In this document: positions 1 to 9,316 of the stretch, piece by piece
Numbering within the stretch: position 1 is the first letter of the stretch
How the letters are laid out: every line of letters begins with the position of its first letter
Program-made: the position numbers and the translations under genes
From: Ampelocalamus luodianensis
Lineage: Eukaryota; Streptophyta; Magnoliopsida; Poales; Poaceae
Reading direction: 5' to 3'
Assembly (NCBI GenBank): GCA_036346255.1
Contig: CM070618.1
Location: 80,362,428 to 80,426,427 of the forward strand
Length of the DNA stretch: 64,000 bases
Notes under the pieces: model-generated
The model's database searches: none
Seen by the model: only the letters and a program-made list of their open reading frames with translations
Told to the model about the DNA's origin: nothing

Positions 1-1473
1 CCTTTTAAAATATGAGTGGGATAATGGACAATTCCGGGCTTTCACCCAACTAGGTTATTGTAGGCCTTGGTCTTAGCTTTTGATATTGATAAAGAACGCA
101 AATTTTGGTGTAGCCAATTAAAAGTTATGGCACTTTCCGTGCTGCTGTCCAGAATTGCCGGAAGTTCTAACAGACAGTGTTTGTGGGTCTTGTGGAAATT
201 GATACATATAGAATTCGAGGTTTCCATCAACTAGGTTGTTGTAGATAATTTCATTACCTTTCAATCAAACCTGATAACACCCCTTTTAGAGTTTTAGATC
301 AAAAGTTATGCCGTTTATACCGCTGCTGTCCGTATATACTTTATGCTAGAATGTGGTTTAATTCAAAGTAACGGGTATATTTTAGATGGTGGGATTGGGA
401 TTATGAGTTAGGGCGATGCGAGTAGTGTCTTGATGACTTGGTTCTTATTGAGTAACTTTGGTGTAGGGGGTGAGGCGCCAAGGTTAGCGGCTTCTTCGTT
501 GCCTCCCAACGCATCGCAACGCTAAAGGCAAGTACAATGACTTATGTGTGTTTTGTAAACCTCAGATGCTCGTTGATTGGTATGGTGTTTTATTGATATG
601 TGAGACGCTTAATGTTCATGTGCTATCTACGGGAGTGGAATGTCCACGGGAGTGGAGGTTATGTTAGACAAGAAGGTTATGATGATTATGTTCTTTGTGT
701 ACGCTCTTTCATATGTGTGGAGATGATATTAACCATTGTTCATAAATTTATTCATGCATTCTTGTTCATGTTCCGTCCACGGGAGTGGAGCTCCACGGGA
801 GTGGAGTCTAAAGTCCCATCAATTCCAGTATGGGCAAGTGAAGTCCCACCATTCCAATGTGGGCGCTTTGGACACCAGATGAAACGTTCTTCATACGGTA
901 TTTTGGATCCTCAGATTTGATAAATACGGGCTTAAGTGAACACCGACGGTGTGTCACTTGCTATACCCATATAAGCTCGAGTGCGATCTAATCAATTCAT
1001 GGCATCCATGCATTACGCTTCTTTCTTTGAGATACTTCTTTGTACCATAATTTTACATGAAGTGTGTTTTTGTATTCGTTGTACTTTTGAGTCCCTGACT
1101 TACTCTTGTTTGTTGTTTTGTTTTAGGTGGCCGTTGATGATAGTTCTATCGGAGGAGTAGACATGCACTACACACACATCACCATATTCAGTTTCAATAA
1201 TAGAACTTGGTTGAATTCCTTATTTGTTTAGAGATAAACCTGTAATAATTGAGGCGCCATGTGGATGATGTCTTCTGCTTGGTCATGGATATTTATTTTC
1301 TCATTGTGATACTTGACTCGCATAGGTTCAGATTTTATTTGTGTTTTTATGCCTTATGAGCGATTCACTTTCCATTCGTTATAACTTGGATTATTGCTTC
1401 AATTCTTATGATTGTGGATGTATATTAGACTCTTTAGGTAACATTTTGGCTTCTGGATAGCCAGGGTGTTACA
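1..1473 (-). mobile_element. Partial LTR of a retrotransposon, cut by the window edge
   Basis: The stretch has no credible coding frame. It ends in CAGGGTGTTACA, which is the reverse complement of the TGTAACACCC start common to large grass Ty3/gypsy-type LTRs, so the LTR probably lies in reverse orientation with its 5' end at 1473. It contains repeated short blocks built on CACGGGAGTGGA at about 628-655 and 778-808. The other end and any internal region lie outside the window, so family and target duplication cannot be verified. Confidence 0.5.
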
Positions 1474-2261
1474 AAAACCATATGCATGCATGATCCTAAT
1501 TTGATCCATAAAGCACAAGAGCATGCTATCAAGCTACTAGACATGATCACTCTTAATAGTACGACATTTAACATATAATCCGGTCTTCCAACCATTTCTC
1601 CTAAGACCGGTAAAATGTAAAAAGATCCAAAACTACTTGTACCTCATCTTTTATCCATATTTGATCTTCATAATGTCCTTTAGCGTGCATCTTCAAGATC
1701 ATATCCACCAATGGAGCTAAACCTTGTAAATACTCAACAAACCAATAAGTCTCATATTCATATATTATCATTAATTACCAAAACTAATTTTTAGGGGCCT
1801 AGATGCTTTTCACTCGCACCTCCACCTAGTAAGATTTGCCAGCCCCTGGTTAAGTTGATTCATCCCTAGATGGCTAAATTTAGTTCAGTTAAGTTTGTTG
1901 CAAAATCATGAATGCATTGTCACGGAGATTGTGAGTGTCAGTATGTGAGATTGTGAGTGTTGAGATGTTGTACAGACTACAGAGAAGCTATGTGGAATTT
2001 CCCCCATTGAGGTTGTTCTTGGCTTCTTGCCCAGGTTGTATGTGAGTCAGTATGGCATTCTTTCTTCAGAGAAGTTGTTTTCTTGTACAGAGAAACTAAA
2101 TTGGTGAGTAGTTGTATGTGAGTCAGTGTTGTACAGAGAAGTTAAATTGGTCCCTAAATTCTTATCTCAGTATGACATTCATGCTGCTTGAAATAACATT
2201 GGCTAATTAGTTAGAAGTTGTTTTCAGATTATCTTGGTAGTTTGTAGAATATGCATGCCTC
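1474..2261. other. Intergenic or hAT 5' leader, no gene recognised
   Basis: No reading frame of interest is seen. Between about 1920 and 2150 short phrases (GTGAGTCAGTATG, TTGTACAGAGAAG) recur two or three times. This is compatible with the 5' flank or leader of the hAT element that follows, but the 5' terminus of that element was not found. Confidence 0.3.
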
Positions 2262-5200
2262 ATGACTGCCAGAAAAGATATATTGAATATCTTTGTAGAG
2301 GAAAAGAAGAAGTTGTATGGTTACTTCAAAACACTTGCATGTCGCTTTAGTACAACTATGGACACGTGGACATCAAGCCAAAACAAAGGTTATATGTGCA
2401 TCACTGTGCATTGGATAGATGACAATTGGAACATGCATAAAAGAATTGTTAAGTTTATGCATGTAGAAGGACTCCATTTGGAAAGAAACTTGTGCGCACA
2501 GTTTCATGATAGTGTAGTGGACTGGAATCTTGATAGGAGATCGCTTGCCCTTACTTTGGACAATGCGTTGGCCAATGATGTATGTGCTAAGGGGGTAGTA
2601 CTAAAACTCAATAAGTCAGCTTCCTCGATCTGTGATGGTATCTTTTTTCATGTGAGATGCTTGAATCATATTTTAAACCTTATTGCCCAAGATGGTTTGA
2701 AGCAAATTGCACCAACTATTGCAAATATAAAAAATACAAGGAAAAAGTCCATTCTACCCCCTCAAGTATTAACATGCGGACAAGTGACCCCTGAAAAAAT
2801 CGCCCTTTGACCCCTGTTGCAAATCGACAACGTGCCCTCCCATTTGTTTGTGCGGTGGTTTTGCTGACGTGGCATCCGATCGGGCCGGTTTCGCCACGTA
2901 GGCCGCCGTGTCATCGGGTGTGGCATTTGGTGGCGCTGAGGTGGCATAGGAGGTGCAAGAGTGAGGGACAAAGTGGAAGAACAGAGTTGGCGGCAGCGAT
3001 GGCATGCGGCGTCAACGGCGAGCGGCGGTGAGTCAGGGGCAGATGAGGGCAAAAATGGATTCTCGGGGATGAGGTGGTTCTTCGGGTGGTGGCGACTTGG
3101 CTAGAGAAGCACGATGGCGGCGGACGGAGCTCTCGGGTGCTCGAGGACAACGACGCGAGGACCTCAGCGGTTCGGTGACACTATGAGGAAACAAGGAGGA
3201 GCACGAGGATGGCGGCGGCACAAGGAATGCGGAGAGCACCTTGGAGCGGTCGGAGGAAGGCCAGAGTGGCGGTGCGATGAGGGCGGCCGGTGGGGAAGTT
3301 GAAGGATGGTGGTGGGGCATCTCGGTGGCGGAGAGATAGGGAGAAGGGAGGGGAACAAGAGAGGAGGGCCGGGGACACGTTATGACACACTCAAGACGGC
3401 GAGAACCTCATCGGAGATGGAGATCGGGGATGGTGGCGGCGAGGCTGGCTTGGAGAAGAAGGGCGTCAGTGGCTCGGTAGCACCCGGGAAGAGAAAAAGG
3501 ATGCGGGTGGACGCCGGCGAATGGGCGCAGGAGCCCCTGAACCACGTGGAGGCGGAGCGGCAGTGGTGGGTGGGGGCTGAGCGAGGTCGGCGCCGAGGCC
3601 GCAGGCCGCAGCAGCAGGGCGCGCCATGGGGAGGCGGCACCTGGGGAGGGAGAGAGGCCGAGCTGGGCCGAGGAGGCTCGAGCGTGCGCGCCGCCACGCT
3701 TGGAGGGTCCAGAGCCGGAGCTAGGGATGGTGGAGGGGATGGCATTGGGTGGATGTAGGTGTGGAGGGAGTAGAGGAGGAGCGAGAAAAAGAGAGAGGGG
3801 ACAAGCGGAGGCCGACGACTAGAGGCCAGCAGGCCGGCAGCAGCGGCGGTGCCATGGGGGAGGCGGTGCCTAGGGAGGGAGAGAGGCTGAGCCGGGCCGA
3901 GGAGGCGCGGGCGTGGTGGAGGGGATGGACAAGCAAGTGGTGGAGAAGATGAAGGGGCAGCAACGTCAGTTGAAAGATGGGTAGAAGCTGAAGGGGCAGC
4001 CGAATCAGCGACCACCTGGCAAAACCGGCCCGACCGGATGCCACGTCAGCAAAACCACCGCACGAAACAGCCGAAGGGGGTACGTTGTCCGGTTTTGCAA
4101 CTTAAGGGGGTCAAAGGGCTGATTTTTTTCCAAGGGGTCACTTGTCCACATGCCAATACTTACGGGGGTAGAATGGACTTCTTCCAAAATACAATTGCAA
4201 TTGTGAAGAACTCTCCATTGCAGTATGAGGAATTTATGAAGTGTGCACCAGAATGTGACTTAGATATGACAAATGGTCTCCCCTTGAATATTCCAATAAG
4301 GTGGATCTCCACATATCTCATGTTGAAGCAAGTTATTTACTATAGGCATGCTTTTGGTAGGTTTTTCCTTCGATATAGAAGCAAATATGTGATATGTGCA
4401 CCGACTGCTGAAAATTGGACTATCGCAAAATCTATATCTACATATTTGAAGAGATTTTATGATGCTACTGAGATCTTCTTCGACACTAAATATACAACAA
4501 CAAATCTATTTTTAATACTTTTTACAAGATTAAGCTTGTCATTATAAACTGGTGTGATAGCCCTGATACTATTATATCTTCTATGGTTCATCCATGCATA
4601 TTAAGTACGATAAGTATTGGGAAAAGTCCAACATGGCTCTAGCTATAGCATGTTTTCATGATCCTAGATACAAGACAAAGCTGATACACTATTGTGCAGA
4701 TAAGATTTATCATGACAATGCTCCATAAGAAGTTGATAAATTCATGAGTGTTATTAACCAGTTGTTCCAGGCTTATGTGTCTAGTCCACTTGTAGCTTCG
4801 AAGAAGACAATAACAAATGTGCAAACAGTTGATTCTCAACCGTTAGACTAAGAGGTTGAGGATGAGGAGAGTGATGATGATCTTGATGCAGATCTTGAAA
4901 GGTTTTTGCATCGCAGTAGTGCTGTAGGTGAAGGTACCAAAACTGAGTTGAAAGTGTACATAGAACAACCACTAGTGGAATGGAAAACAAAAGGCAAAAT
5001 CTTATTTGATGTTTTGTCATGGTGGAAGCTCAAGCAACCTGAGCTCTCTATTCTCTCCCGACTTGCTCGTGATGTTTTATCTATTCAAGTGTCGATTGTT
5101 GCTTCGGAGTCAGCTTTTAGTGCTGGCAGACGTGTTGTTGATCCATTTCGCAGTCGTCTTGATCTTGAAGTCGTGCAAGCTTTGATTTGTACCAAAGATT

Positions 5201-5537
5201 AGACTACCGCATCTCGAAAAGGTAATATTGAGTTATACACTTGTGTTTCATTGGTTTATGTGTAGTATGTGAGGAAATCTTTGAGCATAATTAATCTTTT
5301 GACATGAAGGTGGAGATATTGGTGGATCTATCCTCACTGAGATCGACATGGAGGGCATTGAGCGATGCTTCACAAGTTTGGCAACGATTTGCTGTTTTTA
5401 ATCTAATTATATAGCTCTTTGGCTTAATTTAATGTCACCTTGATAAATGATACTAATTAAATTACAACTTGTAGTTGCAGGAGCACGAGGACATGGATGA
5501 TTTCGAGGAGGACGTGTTGGACGACATGGATAAATGA
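2262..5537 (+). pseudogene. hAT transposase (RICESLEEPER-like), broken and split by a MULE
   Basis: This is the remnant of a plant hAT transposase. The first part (2262-2739) has an RNase H-like core with Asp in TTMDTW, a second Asp in LTLDNA and the C-x2-H motif in VRCLNH. The second part (4186-5202) continues with the DUF4413-like middle region and ends in the hAT C-terminal dimerisation region, including the catalytic Glu in ASESAFSAGR and the PFRSRLDLEVV block. A short acidic tail exon seems to end in a TGA at 5535-5537. The N-terminal BED zinc finger is not seen. Several frame changes and in-frame stops occur, including a TAG right after ALICTKD where Trp is expected. The gene is interrupted at 2740-4185 by a Mutator-like element. 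It is therefore inactive. Family assignment is firm; exon limits are approximate. Confidence 0.85.
2740..4185. mobile_element. Long-TIR Mutator-like element (MULE 1) nested in the hAT gene
   Basis: The element is 1446 bp and is bounded by the 9-bp direct repeat AAAATACAA (2731-2739 and 4186-4194), the duplication length typical of Mutator elements. The ends begin GGAAAAAGTCC and, inverted, GGAAGAAGTCC. Similarity between the inverted ends runs for well over 100 bp (CCATTCTACCCCC, ACAAGTGACCCC, GACGTGGCATCCG are shared). No transposase is present, so it is non-autonomous. The interior (about 3000-4000) is much richer in G+C than the flanks and is open in several frames on both strands, which is typical of Pack-MULE cargo. 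The source gene was not recognised. A GC-rich block near 3625-3680 recurs, diverged, near 3853-3910. Confidence 0.9.
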
Positions 5538-5637
5538 CCAATCACTAGGTAAACCTCCAAGCACTCTTTTTTTGTAGCACTCTTCTATGTTCTGCTATCT
5601 TAAACAATATCCAATGGTTCTCTTTTAATATATACTA

Positions 5638-5971
5638 GGCAGCTCACCCGCGCGGGCCGTTTTCGCATTGGGTCGAGCCGAGCGCGTGGGGGCACGCGGT
5701 TGCGCGGGCACGCACACGCACACGCGTTGCGCTTGCGGAAGGCGGGGCCACCAGACGCACCTGGGCACCGCGAACGCGTTTGGCGCGAAGGCGTGGAGGT
5801 GCGCGAAGGCAGCGGGCCCACCAGTGGCCGCGCGGCCGCGCGCGAAATGCACGAAGCGTGGGCGCGGGATCGGGCGGGTGCGTGCGACTGCGGAGGCGAT
5901 CGGACGTCCGGTTTTTTCGGGCGACGTGGCCTCGCTCGGCGAGCGTCAATTCCACGGGCTTTAATAAATAG
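5638..5971. other. GC-rich insertion of unknown type in the hAT 3' region
   Basis: A sharp compositional island, very GC-rich and built of GCG/CGC-type words, sits in AT-rich sequence. It starts near CTAGGCAGCTCACCCGCGCG and ends at GGGCTTTAATAAATAGATAG. Grass genomes carry short repeats with a similar GC-rich body and an AT-rich ATAGAT-like tail, but neither inverted repeats nor a clear target duplication could be recognised. Open frames on both strands here reflect composition only. Confidence 0.35.
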
Positions 5972-6114
5972 ATAGATGTGCTTAATTTGGAAGAATCATA
6001 CAATAGTACTAACGAGATACTGCTGCATGCTGCTTGTTAAGACATGGTATCTTGGATTCTTGGTATTATTGAACTATGTATGTCATGAATGAACTAGATG
6101 CGATGAGCTAAATG

Positions 6115-6265
6115 TGTGAACTAAGTTTTATATATGTGATGAACTAAGTTTTATGTATGTGATGAACTAAGTGTGAATGTGTGATGACTTGTGAGTTATG
6201 ACTTATGAGCAAAATGTAGTAAACTAAGTGTTATGTTTGTGATGAACTAATTAATGCACCTTGCT
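6115..6265. repeat. Short tandem repeat built on GTGATGAACTAAGT
   Basis: The phrase TGATGAACTAAGTTTTAT recurs with small changes at about 6137, 6160 and 6240, with further GAACTAAGT-like copies around 6090-6170. The repeats lie downstream of the hAT coding remnant and probably form its 3' non-coding part. Confidence 0.55.
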
Positions 6266-6384
6266 AGTGCTAATGTTATGTGTGGTTGCTGAAAATATGA
6301 ATAATTCATGAATTGTTGTATCAAACAAACTAGTTATATGTTTTTGTTAATTTATGACATACAATTTAAAGGGTTTTCATGTTT

Positions 6385-6560
6385 CGAAAAATATATGTGA
6401 CCGTATTTGTTTTGATTCGTATCCGCTCCGTATACGTATCTGTATCCGGGGTATTCGTATTTATATCCACATCCCCGGGGGATATGAAAACAAATATAAC
6501 ATAACCGTTATCCGTCCGTATCCGATCCATTTTCACTTCTACTCCTATTTACCCCTCTTG
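6385..6560 (+). mobile_element. Putative 3' end of the hAT element
   Basis: The stretch is dense in CCGTATCC/ATCCGTATCC-type words and ends near CATTTTCACTTCTA. Subterminal repeats of this kind next to an end resembling TTTCATCCCTA are known for Ac-like hAT elements. The matching 5' end was not found, so the terminus is tentative. Confidence 0.4.
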
Positions 6561-7271
6561 TCGCCGGCCCAACAGGTTGGAGCGCATCTCAATCGTTACC
6601 CTTCTGTCGTGTCCCATCGAGATCCTCGTAACTATGTTCACCGCATTACACTTGCATGTACTCATCAAAAAGAAAAATTGTCTACTCAGATGGGGGCAGT
6701 ACCTCCTTGAGTTCTACGGTTTGCCCACCTCTCGGTCGGCTTCAGTTCAATCTCCACCTCCTCTACATCTCTCCCATTGAAACTGAATGTTCTCAGAGGA
6801 TTCTGAAACTATAACATTCCTTTCCTCCAAGCATGCTAGATTGACCAGCAGTCCAGCACAAAACCAGCAACAGAGAGCCCAAGAAGACGGTTACCAGCAC
6901 AGCGCGAGGAATACGCCCAAAACTTTTACCGCCGGTGTGTTAGAAGACCATGTGTAAACAAGGCCCAAACGATCCAATTGTTGTGGTGGAGAAATACCAG
7001 AGTGCACATCACCTATTGCGCCAGGGAGCGCAACTTCGAAGCTAGTCGGCCCATTGGCCGAGTAAGGGCCCAAGCATGGACTCAGGTTAGACAGCTGTGT
7101 TTGCCCTCTCTCTCCTCTCTTCTGTACTGTAGTTGCAAGGAACTATTTCTCGAGCTTATACACTACACAGAGCACACTGGAGTTGGCTTATATATAGTGG
7201 CTACATGATGCATGCTAAAGTTACAATGTACCAAATAAACTAAAGCAGAACAATCCTGCTTAATCCTCTAA
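6561..7271. other. Spacer without recognised features
   Basis: Only short, unconvincing reading frames are present. The last nine bases before the next element (7263-7271, ATCCTCTAA) are the left copy of its target duplication. Confidence 0.4.
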
Positions 7272-7579
7272 GAGAAAATTGCACTGTAAGTTTTTGAACT
7301 TATAAGGTTATACGACTTAGCTCTCTGAACTTATATTTTACTTTCTCCGCTCCTTGAACTTTGTAGGTTATACCACTTAGCTCTCTGAACTTACGTTGAA
7401 GCGAAGTTCGTCGCATGCGATGTCGGCGACTTCGTCCCCTCCGAGTTCGGTGGACTCGTCGCTGTCCCATTCCGGCCGTGTTCATCGTCTCTGTCACCTC
7501 ACGCCGATAAAAAACGGATTTTTCGGGCCCAGGAACGCACCGTACTCGTGTCACTACTACAAAACAGGCAATAGCAGAC

Positions 7580-7985
7580 ACCTCATCACAGACGGTTCCA
7601 AAGGAGCCGTCTGTGTTGAACTTATACGACGGTTCCCTTTGAAACCGCCCGAACCGCGTCGTGATATGTCCTCATCACGAGCGGTTCTTTTTACCAACCG
7701 TCAGGATTTCGCGCACGGTTGGTAATAAGAACCGCTCGTGATGAGGACATATCACGACGGTTCATATTAAGAACCGTCAGGAGTATCGCGAGCGGTTCGT
7801 AATATGAACCGCTCGTGATGAGACAACTTATCGCAGCGGTTTGTAAATAAACCGTCGTGATAAGTTTTACTATCGCGATAGCTACTATCACGCACGGCTC
7901 TATTAAATAACCGTCTATGATATTATTATCACGCAGCGGTTCCCATATAGAGCCGCCTCGTGATATCCAACCTCTTCTCCCGCGA
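7580..7985. repeat. Left subterminal motif array of CACTA 1
   Basis: About a dozen copies, in both orientations, of a motif of the form ATCACGACGGTTC (variants ATCACAGACGGTTC, CCGTCGTGATA). In En/Spm-type elements such arrays are the binding sites of the element's DNA-binding protein and are needed in cis for excision. Confidence 0.85.
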
Positions 7986-8159
7986 TGTGTCTCTTCACCA
8001 TCGCACAACCGTCTCTTCGTCTCACGTGCCAGTTACTCCTAATTCTTTATAAGACGGAATAATTCACCGAAGATTAAACTCCTCCCATCGCTCTTCGTCT
8101 CACGGTTTTGAGTACGCCAATCGCCAAGGTGAGCATGCGAGCGCGCCGAGCAACACCAA

Positions 8160-8912
8160 GGCGAGGAGGTCGGTGATCGCCGCTCTTTCTCACGATGTCG
8201 TCGTCGACATCGTCGGCCGTGTGGCCGCGAGCTCTCCTCAGCCCATGGAGGACCTATGCAGCCTACGATTAACGTACGTACATCTTTATATCTACAATAT
8301 ACGTACGTACATACTACTATTTATTCTAACATCTTGAATGTATGTACGTATAGTTGCAAGGCCTTGTACAAGGTGTCCAAGGAACGCGCCGTGGGGAGGC
8401 GCGTGGCGCTGAGCGAGAGGAGGCGATGAAGTGGCAGACAACGAGCGCTACTCGCCGTCGTCAACCACCGCCGCCGGCAACCCGGGGCTTGTTTCATCGC
8501 CGGCCTCGCTTGTCTTCACGCCCCAAGACATGCGGCGCGCCTCATGTTCCTTGAACGGCGCCGTGGCCGCCACAAGGCGCGCAGCCACGTGTTTCGGTCT
8601 CCTCTCTACACGGCCGGCGAGACGCGCGACGTTGGGAAGCACTACATCGGCCAGTCGAGGACGAGCCGACCGGCGGCGGTGCGAGACGGCCAAGACCAAC
8701 CGGAGTGCAGGCGGTGCGAGGCTCGCCGCGACATGGTCCAGCGGCGGCGTGGGGAAGAAGGCCGCCATCGGGCGGGTGTGGCGCTGTCGGAGGATGGCCA
8801 CCGTGCACGAGCATTGGTCGCGGTGTGGAAGGTGTGGACGACTATGTCGTCTTCTCGCAACGACGATCGCAGATTAGGCATGAGTATACCGTTTCTTTGC
8901 AAAGGTGTTAGA
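8160..8912 (+). pseudogene. Captured F-box-type gene fragment inside CACTA 1
   Basis: A host-gene fragment rather than a transposon gene. Exon 1 (to 8273) reads as an F-box-like start, with ALSHDVVVDIVGRVAASS followed by EDLCSLRLT. A GT-AG intron (8274-8353) restores the frame exactly, giving LTCKALYKVSKERAVGRRV. Downstream, pieces in different frames read MRRA/MFLER, LYTAGETRDVGKHYIGQ, ECRRCE, VALSEDGH, and finally GVEGVDDYVVF and IRHEYTVSLQR. This order matches the grass family of F-box proteins with Sel1-like middle parts and a C-terminal Cys/His-rich patch. At least three frame changes break it and no good start codon is seen. In the family, F-box proteins recruit substrates to SCF ubiquitin ligases. 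The family call is from memory of conserved phrases; the capture itself follows from position between the CACTA ends. Confidence 0.65.
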
Positions 8913-9316
8913 CTATTTGCCATAAAATTTTAGTTTTTAGGTTTCTAGAAAGGTGGTGCGGTGGACTATTTTCCAAATTAAATGAATTTTTAATGCACCA
9001 AAATATACGGTCCACAAGGACGAGGAGCGATTACAATTCCACGCTGACATCAAAATATACGCACGACATATTACAAGTTCATAACACATGATGTTATGGA
9101 ATAAATTAATTACAATGGAGTAATTTCTTAATTAAAATATAGTCCTTCATGATGATCGACGCGCATATAGCTAGCTTTCTCACTGGTTCTTCCTCGAGCC
9201 CGATGTCGTCTCCGAAAGGAGGCAACTCGTCAAATTGATTGTATTCTTCCTCGCCCACTACATTCTCAACTCCGACAATCCTTCTTTTCCATGAAGAACT
9301 ACGTGACGCTTCTTAT

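Noticed and set aside
3306..4015. Long open frames on both strands in the MULE 1 interior
   Set aside because: Open in several frames at once because of GC-rich composition; products are low-complexity Gly/Arg or Pro/Ser sequence without motifs. Kept only as possible cargo, not as genes.
7580..7985. Regularly repeated palindromic motifs resembling a CRISPR array
   Set aside because: Repeats are in both orientations, unevenly spaced and sit just inside CACTA termini in a plant genome; they are subterminal transposon motifs.
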